64,000 nt of DNA from Halobacillus_B sp963739045 (GCA_963739045.1 CAVTYY010000004.1:186001-250000); one strand, 5' to 3'; numbered from the stretch's first letter, positions 17,220-25,760 are shown. Program-made: numbers and translations. The notes: generated from the sequence alone by a model not told the origin.

Positions 17220-17936
17220 ATGAACGTCGTAGTATGGAATGAAAACCGCCATGAAAAATCTAATCCAGCAGTTTCAGAGATTTACCCTGAAGGAATTCAC
17301 GGAGTTATTGCCGATTTTTTAAATGAAGAAAATGTAAGCGTTACAACAGCAACATTGGATGAAGAACAGCATGGTCTGACTGATGAAGTTCTAGCAGAAA
17401 CGGATGTTTTAGTCTGGTGGGGACACAAGGCTCATGAAGAAGTAACCGAAGAAGTTGCCGAAAAGGTTAAGCAGCGTGTGCTTGACGGAATGGGACTTGT
17501 TGTTCTGCATTCGGCCCACTTTTCTAAAGTATTTAAAAAGCTGATGGGAACGTCTTGTGATTTGAAATGGAGAGAAGCGGATGAGAAAGAACGTATATGG
17601 GTAGTGGATCCGACGCATCCGATCACGGAGGGAATTGGGGAGTACATTGAGCTTGAGAAAGAAGAAATGTACGGAGAGCACTTTGATATTCCTGCCCCTG
17701 ATGAACTCGTTTTTCTCAGCTGGTTTGAAGGTGGAGAAGTCTTCCGAAGCGGTGCTACCTTTAAACGAGGAAGAGGGAAGATCTTTTATTTCCGCCCCGG
17801 CCATGAGACATATCCTACCTACTACAACAAAGAAGTGCAGACAGTGATCAAAAATGGTGTCAAATGGGTGAAAAACACGAGCACCCCTGCACCGGTTTAT
17901 GGAAATGCCCAGCCGCTTGAAACCATTAATAATTAA
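17220..17936 (+). CDS. ThuA-like domain protein
   Basis: This 238-aa protein has a ThuA/glutamine-amidotransferase-like fold. Blocks VVVWNENRHE at the start, DVLVWWGHKAHEEV, GMGLVVLHSAHFSKVF and the closing RGRGKIFYFRPGHETYPTYY are characteristic of ThuA family members. ThuA with ThuB was described for trehalose utilisation through 3-keto sugars, though the exact chemistry of many members is open. The two Gfo/Idh/MocA genes directly after it fit that type of pathway. The protein is cytoplasmic. Confidence 0.8.
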   Translation: MNVVVWNENRHEKSNPAVSEIYPEGIHGVIADFLNEENVSVTTATLDEEQHGLTDEVLAETDVLVWWGHKAHEEVTEEVAEKVKQRVLDGMGLVVLHSAHFSKVFKKLMGTSCDLKWREADEKERIWVVDPTHPITEGIGEYIELEKEEMYGEHFDIPAPDELVFLSWFEGGEVFRSGATFKRGRGKIFYFRPGHETYPTYYNKEVQTVIKNGVKWVKNTSTPAPVYGNAQPLETINN

Positions 17937-17953
17937 TAAAGGAGTTTTTTCTA

Positions 17954-18997
17954 ATGTCTAGCTTTAAAGTAGCTGTTATTGGCTGTGGAAGCATTGCACA
18001 GCACCGTCATCTTGTGGAATATGATCTTCATCCTGATGTAGAAATTGCGGCCGTCTGCGATATTGTCGAGGAACGAGCAGAGCAGGTGGCGGAAAAGTAC
18101 GGTGTTACAGCAGTGTACACGGATTATAAAGATCTCTTAAAACAAGAAAAGGTTGATGCAGTGAGCGTTTGTACCCCGAATGCTTTTCATGCAATGATTT
18201 CCATTGATGCATTGAACGCAGGCTGTCACGTTCTCTGCGAAAAGCCGATGGCCACTTCTCGAGAAGAAGCGGAGAACATGATCAAAGCAGCGAAGCAAAG
18301 TGGCAAGAAACTGATGATTGGTCATAATCAACGATTTGTACCCTCTCATCAGAAGGCGAAGGAGCTAATTGAAGCTGGAGCACTCGGCAAAATCTACAGT
18401 TTCCGCACTACTTTCGGTCATGGCGGCCCTGAAGGCTGGAGTGCCGAAGGAGAAGATACCTGGTTCTTTAAAAAGGAACAAGCGTTCATTGGAGCTATGG
18501 GGGATCTGGGCGTGCATAAGGCAGATTTACTCCGCTATCTGCTAGGAGAAGAATTTACAGATGTTGCCGGATTTATCGAAAATAACGCTAAAGAAAATAT
18601 TACGGTGGATGATAACGCCGTCTGCATTTTAAGAAGCGAAAGCGGCGTAGTTGGAACACTAACTGCCAGCTGGGCCTACAAACCGCAGGAGGATAACTCA
18701 ACGATCATTTATGGAGAAAAAGCTATCCTGCGCCTCGAAGATGATCCGGTACATTCCCTTGTCGCGCAGTATGCAAATGGTGAAGTGGTTAAATATGAAT
18801 TAGGACAGATTCAGTCCAATGAGGACGGCGGTCAAAGCAATTCACGCGTCGTTGAACATTTTGTCGCAAGCATCGTGAATGACCTTGAACCACTCATAAA
18901 CGGTGAGGAAGGCATGAAGTCACTAGAAGTCATTCTTGGAGCACTCAAGTCAGGAGAAACTCGTCAAATCAGCAGCCTGGAGAAGGTTGCCAAATGA
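17954..18997 (+). CDS. Gfo/Idh/MocA family oxidoreductase (first copy)
   Basis: The product is 347 aa. It has an N-terminal NAD(P) Rossmann domain with IGCGSIAQHRH and a conserved EKPMA block (HVLCEKPMATSREEAE), whose Lys is the usual catalytic lysine. The C-terminal alpha/beta domain contains GDLGVHKADLLRYLLGE, in which the His is the expected catalytic base. It probably oxidises a secondary hydroxyl of a sugar or glycoside. The next gene, a diverged paralogue, overlaps it by ATGA, so the pair may work as a heteromer or on successive steps. Confidence 0.85.
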   Translation: MSSFKVAVIGCGSIAQHRHLVEYDLHPDVEIAAVCDIVEERAEQVAEKYGVTAVYTDYKDLLKQEKVDAVSVCTPNAFHAMISIDALNAGCHVLCEKPMATSREEAENMIKAAKQSGKKLMIGHNQRFVPSHQKAKELIEAGALGKIYSFRTTFGHGGPEGWSAEGEDTWFFKKEQAFIGAMGDLGVHKADLLRYLLGEEFTDVAGFIENNAKENITVDDNAVCILRSESGVVGTLTASWAYKPQEDNSTIIYGEKAILRLEDDPVHSLVAQYANGEVVKYELGQIQSNEDGGQSNSRVVEHFVASIVNDLEPLINGEEGMKSLEVILGALKSGETRQISSLEKVAK

Positions 18998-20031
18998 CAA
19001 AGTTGAAAATGGGAATTATCGGAGTGGGAGGGATTGCGCAGGGACGGCACATCCCTTCCTATCAAAGTTTAGACAACCGAGTAGAACTTATAGCAGTCCA
19101 AGATGTAAATGAGGAAAGGGCACAGCAAGTCGCTGAGAAATTTAACATCCCTAAATCCTTTAAACGATATCAGGACTTGTTTAAAGAAGTGGATGCGGTA
19201 ACCATCTGTACACCGAATAAGTTTCACGCGGAAATCGCGATTGCTGCGCTAGAAGCTGGAGTGCATGTGTTGTGTGAAAAGCCTATGGCGATGTCCACGA
19301 GTGAATGTAATTACATGATTGAAGCAGCGAATCGTTATGATAGTGTGCTTTCCATAGGCTATCACTTCCGGCATATGCAGGAAGCTCAAGTAGCGAAAAA
19401 AGCGATGATCAATCAGGAAATTGGCGAGCCACTGGTTACAAGAGTCCAGGCGATGAGAAGGAGAAAGGTTCCTGGCTGGGGAGTGTTTACGAATAAAGAT
19501 CTTCAAGGCGGAGGCAGCTTAATTGATTTTGGATGTCATCTGCTGGATTTGGCTCTCTGGCTGCTCGACGATCCTAAGCCGGTCGAGGTGATGGGACGAA
19601 CCTATGACCGACTGAGTAAAACGCCGGGCCAGGTCAATGACTGGGGGGCTTTTGATCACGAATCGTTTAATGTAGATGACCATGTAACGAGTTATATTAC
19701 CTTTGAAAATGGGCTGTCTATGCAATTTGAATGCTCCTGGGCAGCAAATATTAAAGAAGATGAAACCAAGTTAACGATTTCCGGAGTGGACGGAGGGCTA
19801 AGCGTCTATCCATTTGAACTGTATCAGACTAAGTATGGTGAGTTGTGGGACAGTACTGTGAAGATGCGAAATGAAATGGACGATCCAGGAGTTGCCCAGG
19901 CGGCAAACTTTGTGGATGCTTGTCTAGGTCATGCAGATTTGATTGTTGAACCAGAGCAAGCTTTAAAAGTAACTAAGCTCATAGAAGCCATCTATGAAAG
20001 CAGCGAAAAAGGAACAAGCATTAAATTATAA
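18994..20031 (+). CDS. Gfo/Idh/MocA family oxidoreductase (second copy)
   Basis: The product is 345 aa and a diverged paralogue of the preceding gene. It has IGVGGIAQGRH for NAD(P), EKPMAMSTSE with the catalytic Lys, and DFGCHLLDLALWLL with the expected His. It also has the motif RRKVPGWGVFTNKDLQGGG, seen in glycoside-oxidising members. It starts inside the stop of the first copy. Which of the two oxidises the substrate and which reduces the product cannot be said from sequence. Confidence 0.85.
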   Translation: MTKLKMGIIGVGGIAQGRHIPSYQSLDNRVELIAVQDVNEERAQQVAEKFNIPKSFKRYQDLFKEVDAVTICTPNKFHAEIAIAALEAGVHVLCEKPMAMSTSECNYMIEAANRYDSVLSIGYHFRHMQEAQVAKKAMINQEIGEPLVTRVQAMRRRKVPGWGVFTNKDLQGGGSLIDFGCHLLDLALWLLDDPKPVEVMGRTYDRLSKTPGQVNDWGAFDHESFNVDDHVTSYITFENGLSMQFECSWAANIKEDETKLTISGVDGGLSVYPFELYQTKYGELWDSTVKMRNEMDDPGVAQAANFVDACLGHADLIVEPEQALKVTKLIEAIYESSEKGTSIKL

Positions 20032-20048
20032 GGTAGGAGGAATGCAGG

Positions 20049-21017
20049 ATGAAACTAGGTGTATTTGCTGTATTGTTTTCTGATTTATCATTTGAAGAGA
20101 TGCTCGACCGTGCCAAAGAATCTGGTTTAAAAGCAGTGGAAATTGGGACGGGAGGCTATCCAGGAAGTGCTCACTGTAATGTGGATGAGTTACTTGAAAG
20201 CGAAGATAAAAGAAAGGAATACATGAAGAAAGTTCAGGACCGCGGTCTTTCTATCAGCGCTTTCAGTTGTCACGGGAATCCAATCTCTCCTGATGAAGAG
20301 TTTGCGAATCAATGCCATGAGGATTTTGTGAAAACGGTAAAACTTGCGAGCTTACTAGATGTTCCTGTGGTGAATACGTTCTCGGGTACTCCAGGCGGTC
20401 ACGAGGGAGATCAATCTCCGAATTGGCCCGTCACCCCTTGGCCGAGTGAATACTCGGATACTCTGGATTGGCAGTGGAATGAGAAACTGATTCCTTATTG
20501 GAAGGAACAAGGGAAATTTGCCGAGGAGCATGGAGTGAAGATTGGACTCGAGCTTCACGCTGGATTCCTTGTTCATACCCCTTATACAATGCTGAAGCTT
20601 CGGGAAGCAACCAGTCCTGCCGTTGGAGCTAACCTTGATCCAAGCCACTTGTGGTGGCAGGGGATTGATCCGGTTGCTGCAATTAAAATCCTGGGAAATG
20701 AAGACGCTATTCACCATTTCCACGCGAAGGATACATACATTGACCAGGACAATGTGAACATGTACGGGCTAACCGATATGCAGCCGTACAGCAATGTGAA
20801 AACACGCGCGTGGACCTTCCGTTCTGTAGGATATGGCCATGGCACTCAGGAATGGTCTAACATTATTAGTGCATTAAGAACGTATGGCTATGATTATGTG
20901 ATTAGCATTGAACATGAGGATCCGATCATGTCTATAAATGAAGGATTCAGCCAGGCTGTGAAGAATTTGAAATCCGTTATTATTGAAGAACAGCCAGCAG
21001 AGATGTGGTGGGCGTAA
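20049..21017 (+). CDS. Sugar phosphate isomerase/epimerase-like TIM-barrel protein
   Basis: This 322-aa protein belongs to the xylose-isomerase-like TIM-barrel class (IolE/IolH/YcjR-like). Metal-ligand blocks are GLELHAGFLVH (Glu and His), GANLDPSHLWWQG (Asp and His), HFHAKDTYID (His) and ISIEHEDP (Glu). Such enzymes epimerise, isomerise or eliminate from keto sugars. As last gene of the ThuA/Gfo-Idh run it may act on the 3-keto product, for example as a glycoside lyase. AGGTAGGAGG precedes the ATG. The operon ends with a strong terminator after it. Confidence 0.85.
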   Translation: MKLGVFAVLFSDLSFEEMLDRAKESGLKAVEIGTGGYPGSAHCNVDELLESEDKRKEYMKKVQDRGLSISAFSCHGNPISPDEEFANQCHEDFVKTVKLASLLDVPVVNTFSGTPGGHEGDQSPNWPVTPWPSEYSDTLDWQWNEKLIPYWKEQGKFAEEHGVKIGLELHAGFLVHTPYTMLKLREATSPAVGANLDPSHLWWQGIDPVAAIKILGNEDAIHHFHAKDTYIDQDNVNMYGLTDMQPYSNVKTRAWTFRSVGYGHGTQEWSNIISALRTYGYDYVISIEHEDPIMSINEGFSQAVKNLKSVIIEEQPAEMWWA

Positions 21018-21021
21018 CCTA

Positions 21022-21060
21022 AGAGACCAGCATTCTAGTCATTAGAATGCTGGTCTTTTA
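21022..21060 (+). terminator. Terminator of the LacI-ThuA-oxidoreductase operon
   Basis: AGACCAGCATTCTA (21024-21037), loop GTCAT..., TAGAATGCTGGTCT (21043-21056), then TTT. A long perfect stem 5 nt past the last stop codon. Confidence 0.85.
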
Positions 21061-21154
21061 ATGGGTGTTGTTGGTAATTGATGGAATAAATGATAGACTA
21101 AGAGATAGTTCTAATAGGACCTACGTCCTGTTAAGAAAATGTATCGGTATTTTC

Positions 21155-21223
21155 GCAAATAAAAAGCTATAATGCGCAAATATAGGGTGGTTTATGCAAA
21201 TAAATCTATAAAAACGCAAAATA
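21155..21223 (+). repeat. Four helically phased GCAAATA repeats
   Basis: GCAAATA occurs at 21155, 21176 and 21196, with GCAAAATA at 21216. The spacings are 21, 20 and 20 bp, about two helical turns. The array ends about 28 bp before the start codon of the SLT/cell-wall-binding gene. It could bind a regulator on one face of the DNA, or be a copy of a small interspersed repeat. Confidence 0.6.
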
Positions 21224-21251
21224 GCTTTCATTTTTAAAGGGGGACTTTATC

Positions 21252-23051
21252 ATTAAGCAATTATTAAAAGTATGTGCTCTTGCGGCGGCGGGATTGTTTG
21301 TTTTTTCCTTGCCCTACACAGCCCACGCAGAGACGCACTCAACTAAAGAGATTAATAAGATGCTGACAGACGCAGCGAACGAGGCAGACATTCCGCCGGA
21401 GGTTGTTAAAGCCATTGCCTTCGTGGAAAGTAACGGATGGAATCAGGATTTGATAAGCAGCGATGGCGGCATCGGAATCATGCAGGTGACAAGTAATATC
21501 TGTAACGATGATCAAACTCCAGAAGCTAACGGCTGTTACGATGAAGATAAGCTAAAGAATGATATCCAGTATAATATTAATGCTGGCGTGGAAGTTCTAA
21601 ATGAGAAGTGGAAGCTCGGCGACAAAGGGGCGATTCCGACTATCGGCAAGAATGATCGCCATAAAATTGAGTCATGGTACTTTCCAGTGATGGCTTACAA
21701 TGGTCTGAAGCCTGTAAACAGCCCGGTTGATCGTAACGGTAACTTGAACGTGAACAGCTATCAGTATAAAGTATTTCAAAGAATCGAAAATTCCAGTCTG
21801 GATCATAAACTAACCAGCTTGCCTTTTCAGATGGATGATTTCTCTTATGATCGTAATTCGAATGAAAATATTACATTTAATAAAATGAATTATGATCCAT
21901 CTCCTTTATTGACGGAATCTACTCAAATGTATAAAGGTGGAACTCAGCAATACTATATCCCCGCAGCCAATCTTAAGCAGAATTTAAGTGATGATCGTGG
22001 ACGAGAGATCGAGGATGAAGTGGTTACGATCACTAGTAAGCCTGTTGTTGGTTTGAAAAATGAAAACAGGTACAATCACTTTGTGTATTACAAAGTGAAG
22101 TATGGGGACAATTCGGGCTATATTACCTCTAATGCAATTAGACAGTTCCCGCAGAGGTTAAAAGGCAGCAACCGTATTGAAACAGCGATAGAGATTGCAA
22201 AAGACGGCTGGAAAAATGGTGCGGACACGGTCGTTTTAACGCGTGCCGACGAATTTCCAGATGCTTTAGCAGGAGCACCATTAGCGCACAAATTCAACGC
22301 TCCAATATTATTAACGAATTCAAAAGAACTTTCGAAGGATACGGAAGAAGCTATCCAAGAATTAGGGGCGGAGCACGTAATTTTATTAGGCGGATCCAAA
22401 CACGCTCTTCTCCCAACCATTGCAGACCGTTTAACCGATCTCGGTATCACGAATGAACGAATCAGCGGAACTAATCGTTATCAAACCGCGCAAGCCATTG
22501 CAGAAGAATTAGGTTCCAAAAGTGGTAAAGCAATAGTAGCGACGGGGGATAAATTCCCAGATGCCTTAGCTGCAGCTCCTTATGCAGCGAGAAATGAAAT
22601 TCCTATATTATTAACAAAACCAGACCAATTACCTGCAAGTACTAAGGAATCCTTGAAAGGCGTTCAAAATACTTTAGTAACAGGCGGACCCAATGCAGTT
22701 AGTGAGGAAGTAGAAGGTCAACTCCCTCATCCAGTTAGAAAAAATGGAACGAATCGCTACGAAACTGCTAAAGCGATTGTAGACTACAGTATTAAATATG
22801 GAAATATTAAAACAGATAAAGCATTTGTGGCCACAGGGGAAGACTTTGCAGACGCTTTAACGGGTGCAGCTTTGGCAGCAAAAGAAGAAGCACCGTTACT
22901 TCTAGTGAAGGGTAAGCAGTTAACAACCTCTACAGAAAATGTGATTAAGAACAACAGCATACCTGGTTTTGTCATACTAGGTGGAACAGGACCTGTCCCA
23001 TTCGAAGATGAGCAGCAGCTTGCCTGGTTATCTTATGCATTAGAACAATAA
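21252..23051 (+). CDS. Secreted lytic-transglycosylase-like protein with three cell-wall-binding (CWB2) repeats
   Basis: Read from ATT at 21252 the product is 599 aa and opens with a complete signal peptide (KQLLKVCALAAAGLFVF...SLPYTAHA, cut before ETHS). AAAGGGGG lies 8 nt before the ATT. No ATG, GTG or TTG exists between the preceding in-frame TAG and this point. The first ordinary start, TTG at 21294, would remove the charged end and most of the signal. Residues 40-180 form an SLT/lysozyme-like domain (AFVESNGWNQ with the catalytic Glu, then GGIGIMQVTSN). Three CWB2 repeats fill the C-terminal half, each beginning with a block such as NRIETA, NRYQTA or NRYETA and containing FPDALA or FADALT. 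It should act on peptidoglycan at the cell surface. Confidence 0.85.
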   Translation: MKQLLKVCALAAAGLFVFSLPYTAHAETHSTKEINKMLTDAANEADIPPEVVKAIAFVESNGWNQDLISSDGGIGIMQVTSNICNDDQTPEANGCYDEDKLKNDIQYNINAGVEVLNEKWKLGDKGAIPTIGKNDRHKIESWYFPVMAYNGLKPVNSPVDRNGNLNVNSYQYKVFQRIENSSLDHKLTSLPFQMDDFSYDRNSNENITFNKMNYDPSPLLTESTQMYKGGTQQYYIPAANLKQNLSDDRGREIEDEVVTITSKPVVGLKNENRYNHFVYYKVKYGDNSGYITSNAIRQFPQRLKGSNRIETAIEIAKDGWKNGADTVVLTRADEFPDALAGAPLAHKFNAPILLTNSKELSKDTEEAIQELGAEHVILLGGSKHALLPTIADRLTDLGITNERISGTNRYQTAQAIAEELGSKSGKAIVATGDKFPDALAAAPYAARNEIPILLTKPDQLPASTKESLKGVQNTLVTGGPNAVSEEVEGQLPHPVRKNGTNRYETAKAIVDYSIKYGNIKTDKAFVATGEDFADALTGAALAAKEEAPLLLVKGKQLTTSTENVIKNNSIPGFVILGGTGPVPFEDEQQLAWLSYALEQ

Positions 23052-23060
23052 AAAGCTTTA

Positions 23061-23100
23061 AAGCCTATTCCTTGTTTTCAAGCAGGGAACAGGCTTTTTT
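23061..23100 (+). terminator. Terminator of the cell-wall-binding protein gene
   Basis: AAGCCTATTCCTTG pairs with CAGGGAACAGGCTT (two G-U pairs), followed by TTTT. Confidence 0.85.
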
Positions 23101-23151
23101 AGTGTGTTTTTCTTATAATAGGGGTAAATGAATAGAAAGAGGAGGAATAAT

Positions 23152-24018
23152 ATGAATAAACCAGTTATTGGATTCATCGGTACAGGCGTTATGGGAAAAA
23201 GCATGGCAGCTAGATTACTAGATGAAGGTTATCAACTTAATATATTTACCCGTACATATGAAAAAGCAGTCCCTTTACTAGACAAAGGAGCTACCTGGAA
23301 AGATAGTGTCCAAAGTCTGGCAAAAGATTCTGAGGTTATCATTACGATGGTCGGTTATCCGCAAGATGTGGAAGAAGTTTATTTTGGCGAACAGGGTTTG
23401 ATTGAAAATGCTGCTTCTTCTACTTATCTAATTGATATGACTACTTCTTCTCCTGACTTGGCGAAACAGATTGACCAGGAAGCAAGGAAAAGAGAAGTTC
23501 GTACGCTTGATGCTCCTGTTTCTGGCGGAGATATCGGTGCGAAGAATGGCAAGCTTTCGATCATGACCGGTGGAGATAAAGAAGACTTTGAACACGTAAA
23601 GGAAATCTTTGAGGTATTGGGCAGTCAAATCGTTCTCCAGGGACCGTCGGGTTCAGGTCAGCATACAAAAATGGCCAATCAGATCGCCATCGCCACCAAT
23701 ATGATTGGTGTGACAGAGGCACTAGTCTACGCAGAGGCGGCCGGTCTTGACCCGGATACCTTGCTTGAAAGTATTAGCGGAGGGGCTGCGGGGAGCTGGT
23801 CGCTGAGTAATCTTACGCCCCGGGTTATTAAACGAGACTTTTCCCCTGGATTTTTTGTGAAGCATTTTATTAAAGATATGGGAATTGCGCTTGAAACGGC
23901 AGAAAAAATGGAGATTGATTTACCTGGACTTAAGCTTGCCAAGCAAATGTATGACCGAATAGCGAAAGATGGGGAAGCGGATAGCGGAACTCAGGCGTTG
24001 TATAAATATTACCAATAG
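23152..24018 (+). CDS. 3-hydroxyisobutyrate dehydrogenase-like NAD(P)-dependent oxidoreductase
   Basis: The product is 288 aa from the ATG 6 nt after AGGAGG; an earlier in-frame ATG at 23128 lies before that site. GFIGTGVMGKSMA is the Rossmann motif. DAPVSGGDIGAKNGKLSIMTGG is the substrate-binding signature of beta-hydroxyacid dehydrogenases. The catalytic Lys lies in QHTKMANQ. The family covers 3-hydroxyisobutyrate, tartronate semialdehyde and related substrates. Nothing nearby narrows it. It is a single-gene unit with terminators on both sides. Confidence 0.88.
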   Translation: MNKPVIGFIGTGVMGKSMAARLLDEGYQLNIFTRTYEKAVPLLDKGATWKDSVQSLAKDSEVIITMVGYPQDVEEVYFGEQGLIENAASSTYLIDMTTSSPDLAKQIDQEARKREVRTLDAPVSGGDIGAKNGKLSIMTGGDKEDFEHVKEIFEVLGSQIVLQGPSGSGQHTKMANQIAIATNMIGVTEALVYAEAAGLDPDTLLESISGGAAGSWSLSNLTPRVIKRDFSPGFFVKHFIKDMGIALETAEKMEIDLPGLKLAKQMYDRIAKDGEADSGTQALYKYYQ

Positions 24019-24156
24019 AATCGCTGTTTTGAGTCTGAGGAACTAGACGAGACTGGAGGGGGATTCAATGAATCGCTAAGATCTTTTCAGGTTCGTTCTA
24101 TTTCTTTCCAATCGGCGCTGACGCTTAAAAATAAAGAGATATTTACGCGGTTAGAA

Positions 24157-24203
24157 TTGTAAAAAAATCCTGACGTATGGCATACATACGTCAGGATTTT
24201 TTT
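24157..24203. terminator. Bidirectional terminator
   Basis: AAAAAAATCCTGACGTATG (24161-24179) pairs perfectly with CATACGTCAGGATTTTTTT (24185-24203). A- and T-runs on either side allow termination on both strands. Confidence 0.85.
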
Positions 24204-24262
24204 GTGTCATGATAGAAACACCACAGGTAAACGTGGAGTATGAACGGAATGGAGGTCATCCA

Positions 24263-24373
24263 ATGTTTAAAGAGAATGATTTTATAACAGGGTTTAGATG
24301 GGCGCTCCTTCTCAGTATCCCGTTATGGTGTTCTTTTATTGGCTGGCTTAAACTAATTAAGGAAATGGTTTAA
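24263..24373 (+). CDS. 36-aa single-pass membrane peptide, copy 1
   Basis: The product opens MFKENDFITGFRWALLLS and ends IKEMV. GGAGGT lies 7 nt before the ATG. Residues 13-32 (W-rich, with PLWCSF and GW) form one membrane segment after a charged N-terminus. A near-identical peptide is encoded at 48709-48819; 25 of 36 residues are the same. Many codons differ only at third positions (E, I, T, G and R codons), so the protein rather than the DNA is conserved. Function unknown. It stands alone, facing the 3' end of the orphan histidine kinase gene, and has its own stem-loop terminator. Confidence 0.8.
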   Translation: MFKENDFITGFRWALLLSIPLWCSFIGWLKLIKEMV

Positions 24374-24403
24374 ACGTCTAAGTGAATGCATACTTATATC
24401 ACG

Positions 24404-24438
24404 TAAGCTGGCTCAAGCGGCCAGCTTATTTATATTTT
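24404..24438 (+). terminator. Terminator of small peptide copy 1
   Basis: TAAGCTGGC (24404-24412) pairs with GCCAGCTTA (24420-24428), followed by a T-rich stretch (TTTATATTTT). It lies in the gap to the convergent kinase gene. Confidence 0.7.
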
Positions 24439-25473
24439 CTTAGGCAGAGTAAAGGTAATAGTGGTGCTGTGACCTTTCCTGCAGGAAGCTGTGATCCTGC
24501 CGTCATGCTCTTCAATGACTCTTTTCGCTACGGTAAGTCCAAGGCCGCTGCCTCTTGGTGCGACATGCCTGGCCATATCAGACCGATAGAAATGCTCGAA
24601 AATATGAGGCAGATCCTGATCCAGCATCCCCGGTCCATTGTCTTTCATAGTCACGATGATCTCTCCAAGCTTCTCTTCCAAATGAATTTCAATAGCTTTA
24701 TCTGCTTTATCAATATACTTTAAACTATTGTCCAAAATGCTTACGATCACACGGCGGATTTGGTCAGGGTCTACCCTTGTTTCAAAGGACTTCTCTTGAT
24801 CGGCAGAAAAGGTAAAGGACACTTCATCCCACTCCTTCTCGAATTCTTCCATAATATCAATAAAGAATCCTCGTAAATCAATATTCTTAAAACGGAACGC
24901 TAATTTTCCAAGATCTAATTGGGAAAATAAGAACAGATCATCGATTAATTTATCGATCACCAGTGCTTTCGTGTGGATCGTTTGTACGTTGCGGCTGACT
25001 TCTTCCTGAGATACCACAGCTCCATCCCGCAGCTCTGTAGCACATCCCTTTATCGAAGTCACCGGTGTTTTTAAATCCTTTGAGATATTTTCCATTAATT
25101 TTTTTCTGTTCTCTTCAAAGTGAGCTTCCAGCTGTTTTGATTCGTTTAGCTTGATACGCATCGTTTCAAAATCTTCCGCAAGCTGTCCGATTTCATCTCT
25201 TCGTAAACGTTCAATATACTGGTCTGTTTTGCCTTCATTGATTTCCTTCGCTGATGCCAGCAGTCTTTTCAAAGGAGTCGTGACTCCAAAGGAAGCTCGG
25301 TGCATAAATAGACCGATTGTAATGGCTAAAATAATCGCTAATGCGGCCATGCGGAGGATTTCCTCATTCATGTTGATTGGGAAGTATTGAATTGCAGCTT
25401 CTACTAGTCCAAATAATAGAAGTGATAGTAGTGTCATCGCTATTGTATAACCTATAAATCGCTTACGAATCAC
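24430..25473 (-). CDS. Orphan sensor histidine kinase-like protein with Lys in place of the phosphoacceptor His
   Basis: The product is 347 aa. Two membrane segments (about 8-30 and 38-57) enclose a very short loop. They are followed by a HAMP domain (65-112), a degenerate dimerisation box and a full ATPase domain: N box LDNSLKY, G1 DNGPGM, F box IFEHFYR, G2 GSGLGL. In the H box, which normally reads SHDLRTPLTS, the sequence is SKDLKTPVTS. The codon at 25078-25080 is AAG on the minus strand (Lys132). The protein therefore cannot autophosphorylate in the usual way. No response regulator is adjacent. The start is GTG, after GGAGCGGG. It may be a pseudokinase, a phosphatase or a modulator of another kinase, or carry a recent loss-of-function change. 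Confidence 0.85.
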   Translation of the reverse strand: MIRKRFIGYTIAMTLLSLLLFGLVEAAIQYFPINMNEEILRMAALAIILAITIGLFMHRASFGVTTPLKRLLASAKEINEGKTDQYIERLRRDEIGQLAEDFETMRIKLNESKQLEAHFEENRKKLMENISKDLKTPVTSIKGCATELRDGAVVSQEEVSRNVQTIHTKALVIDKLIDDLFLFSQLDLGKLAFRFKNIDLRGFFIDIMEEFEKEWDEVSFTFSADQEKSFETRVDPDQIRRVIVSILDNSLKYIDKADKAIEIHLEEKLGEIIVTMKDNGPGMLDQDLPHIFEHFYRSDMARHVAPRGSGLGLTVAKRVIEEHDGRITASCRKGHSTTITFTLPKKI

Positions 25474-25650
25474 GGTGGTCCCGCTCCTTTATGTATGTAT
25501 TATCTTTAGCATATACCATTTGAATTCAATGAGTCTATAAATTGTAACAGATCGTGGAGATATTTGGAAAGCTGCTCTCTTAGTCTGTGAACATATAAAG
25601 TCCAGCGCCAAAGAAATCTTTCCACAGAAAGAGGAAAGATTTTATTCGCT

Positions 25651-25725
25651 AGAAAACCCGAACCATTGATTTTACATTGGTTCGGGTTTTCTGAGTTTTG
25701 ATATTCGAGGATAACGCTTTACCTA
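25651..25725. repeat. ACCCGAACCA stem-loop element, copy 1
   Basis: AGAAAACCCGAACCA (25651-25665) pairs with TGGTTCGGGTTTTCT (25678-25692), followed by GTTTTGA and a short tail with ACGCTT. It recurs at 30620 and 52723. It lies 36-110 nt beyond the 3' end of the ArsA-like gene and can serve as its terminator. Confidence 0.75.
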
Positions 25726-25760
25726 CTTACTTCGCTTTCCACGGGCACAGCTTCCGTTAA

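Noticed and set aside
17409..17804. A 131-codon minus-strand frame opposite the ThuA gene
   Set aside because: It is the antisense shadow of a well-supported gene, with no ribosome binding site.
25700..25760. A short stretch (TTCGCTTTCCACGGGC) similar to part of the G+C-rich repeat
   Set aside because: Only about 16 bases match, too little to call a repeat copy.
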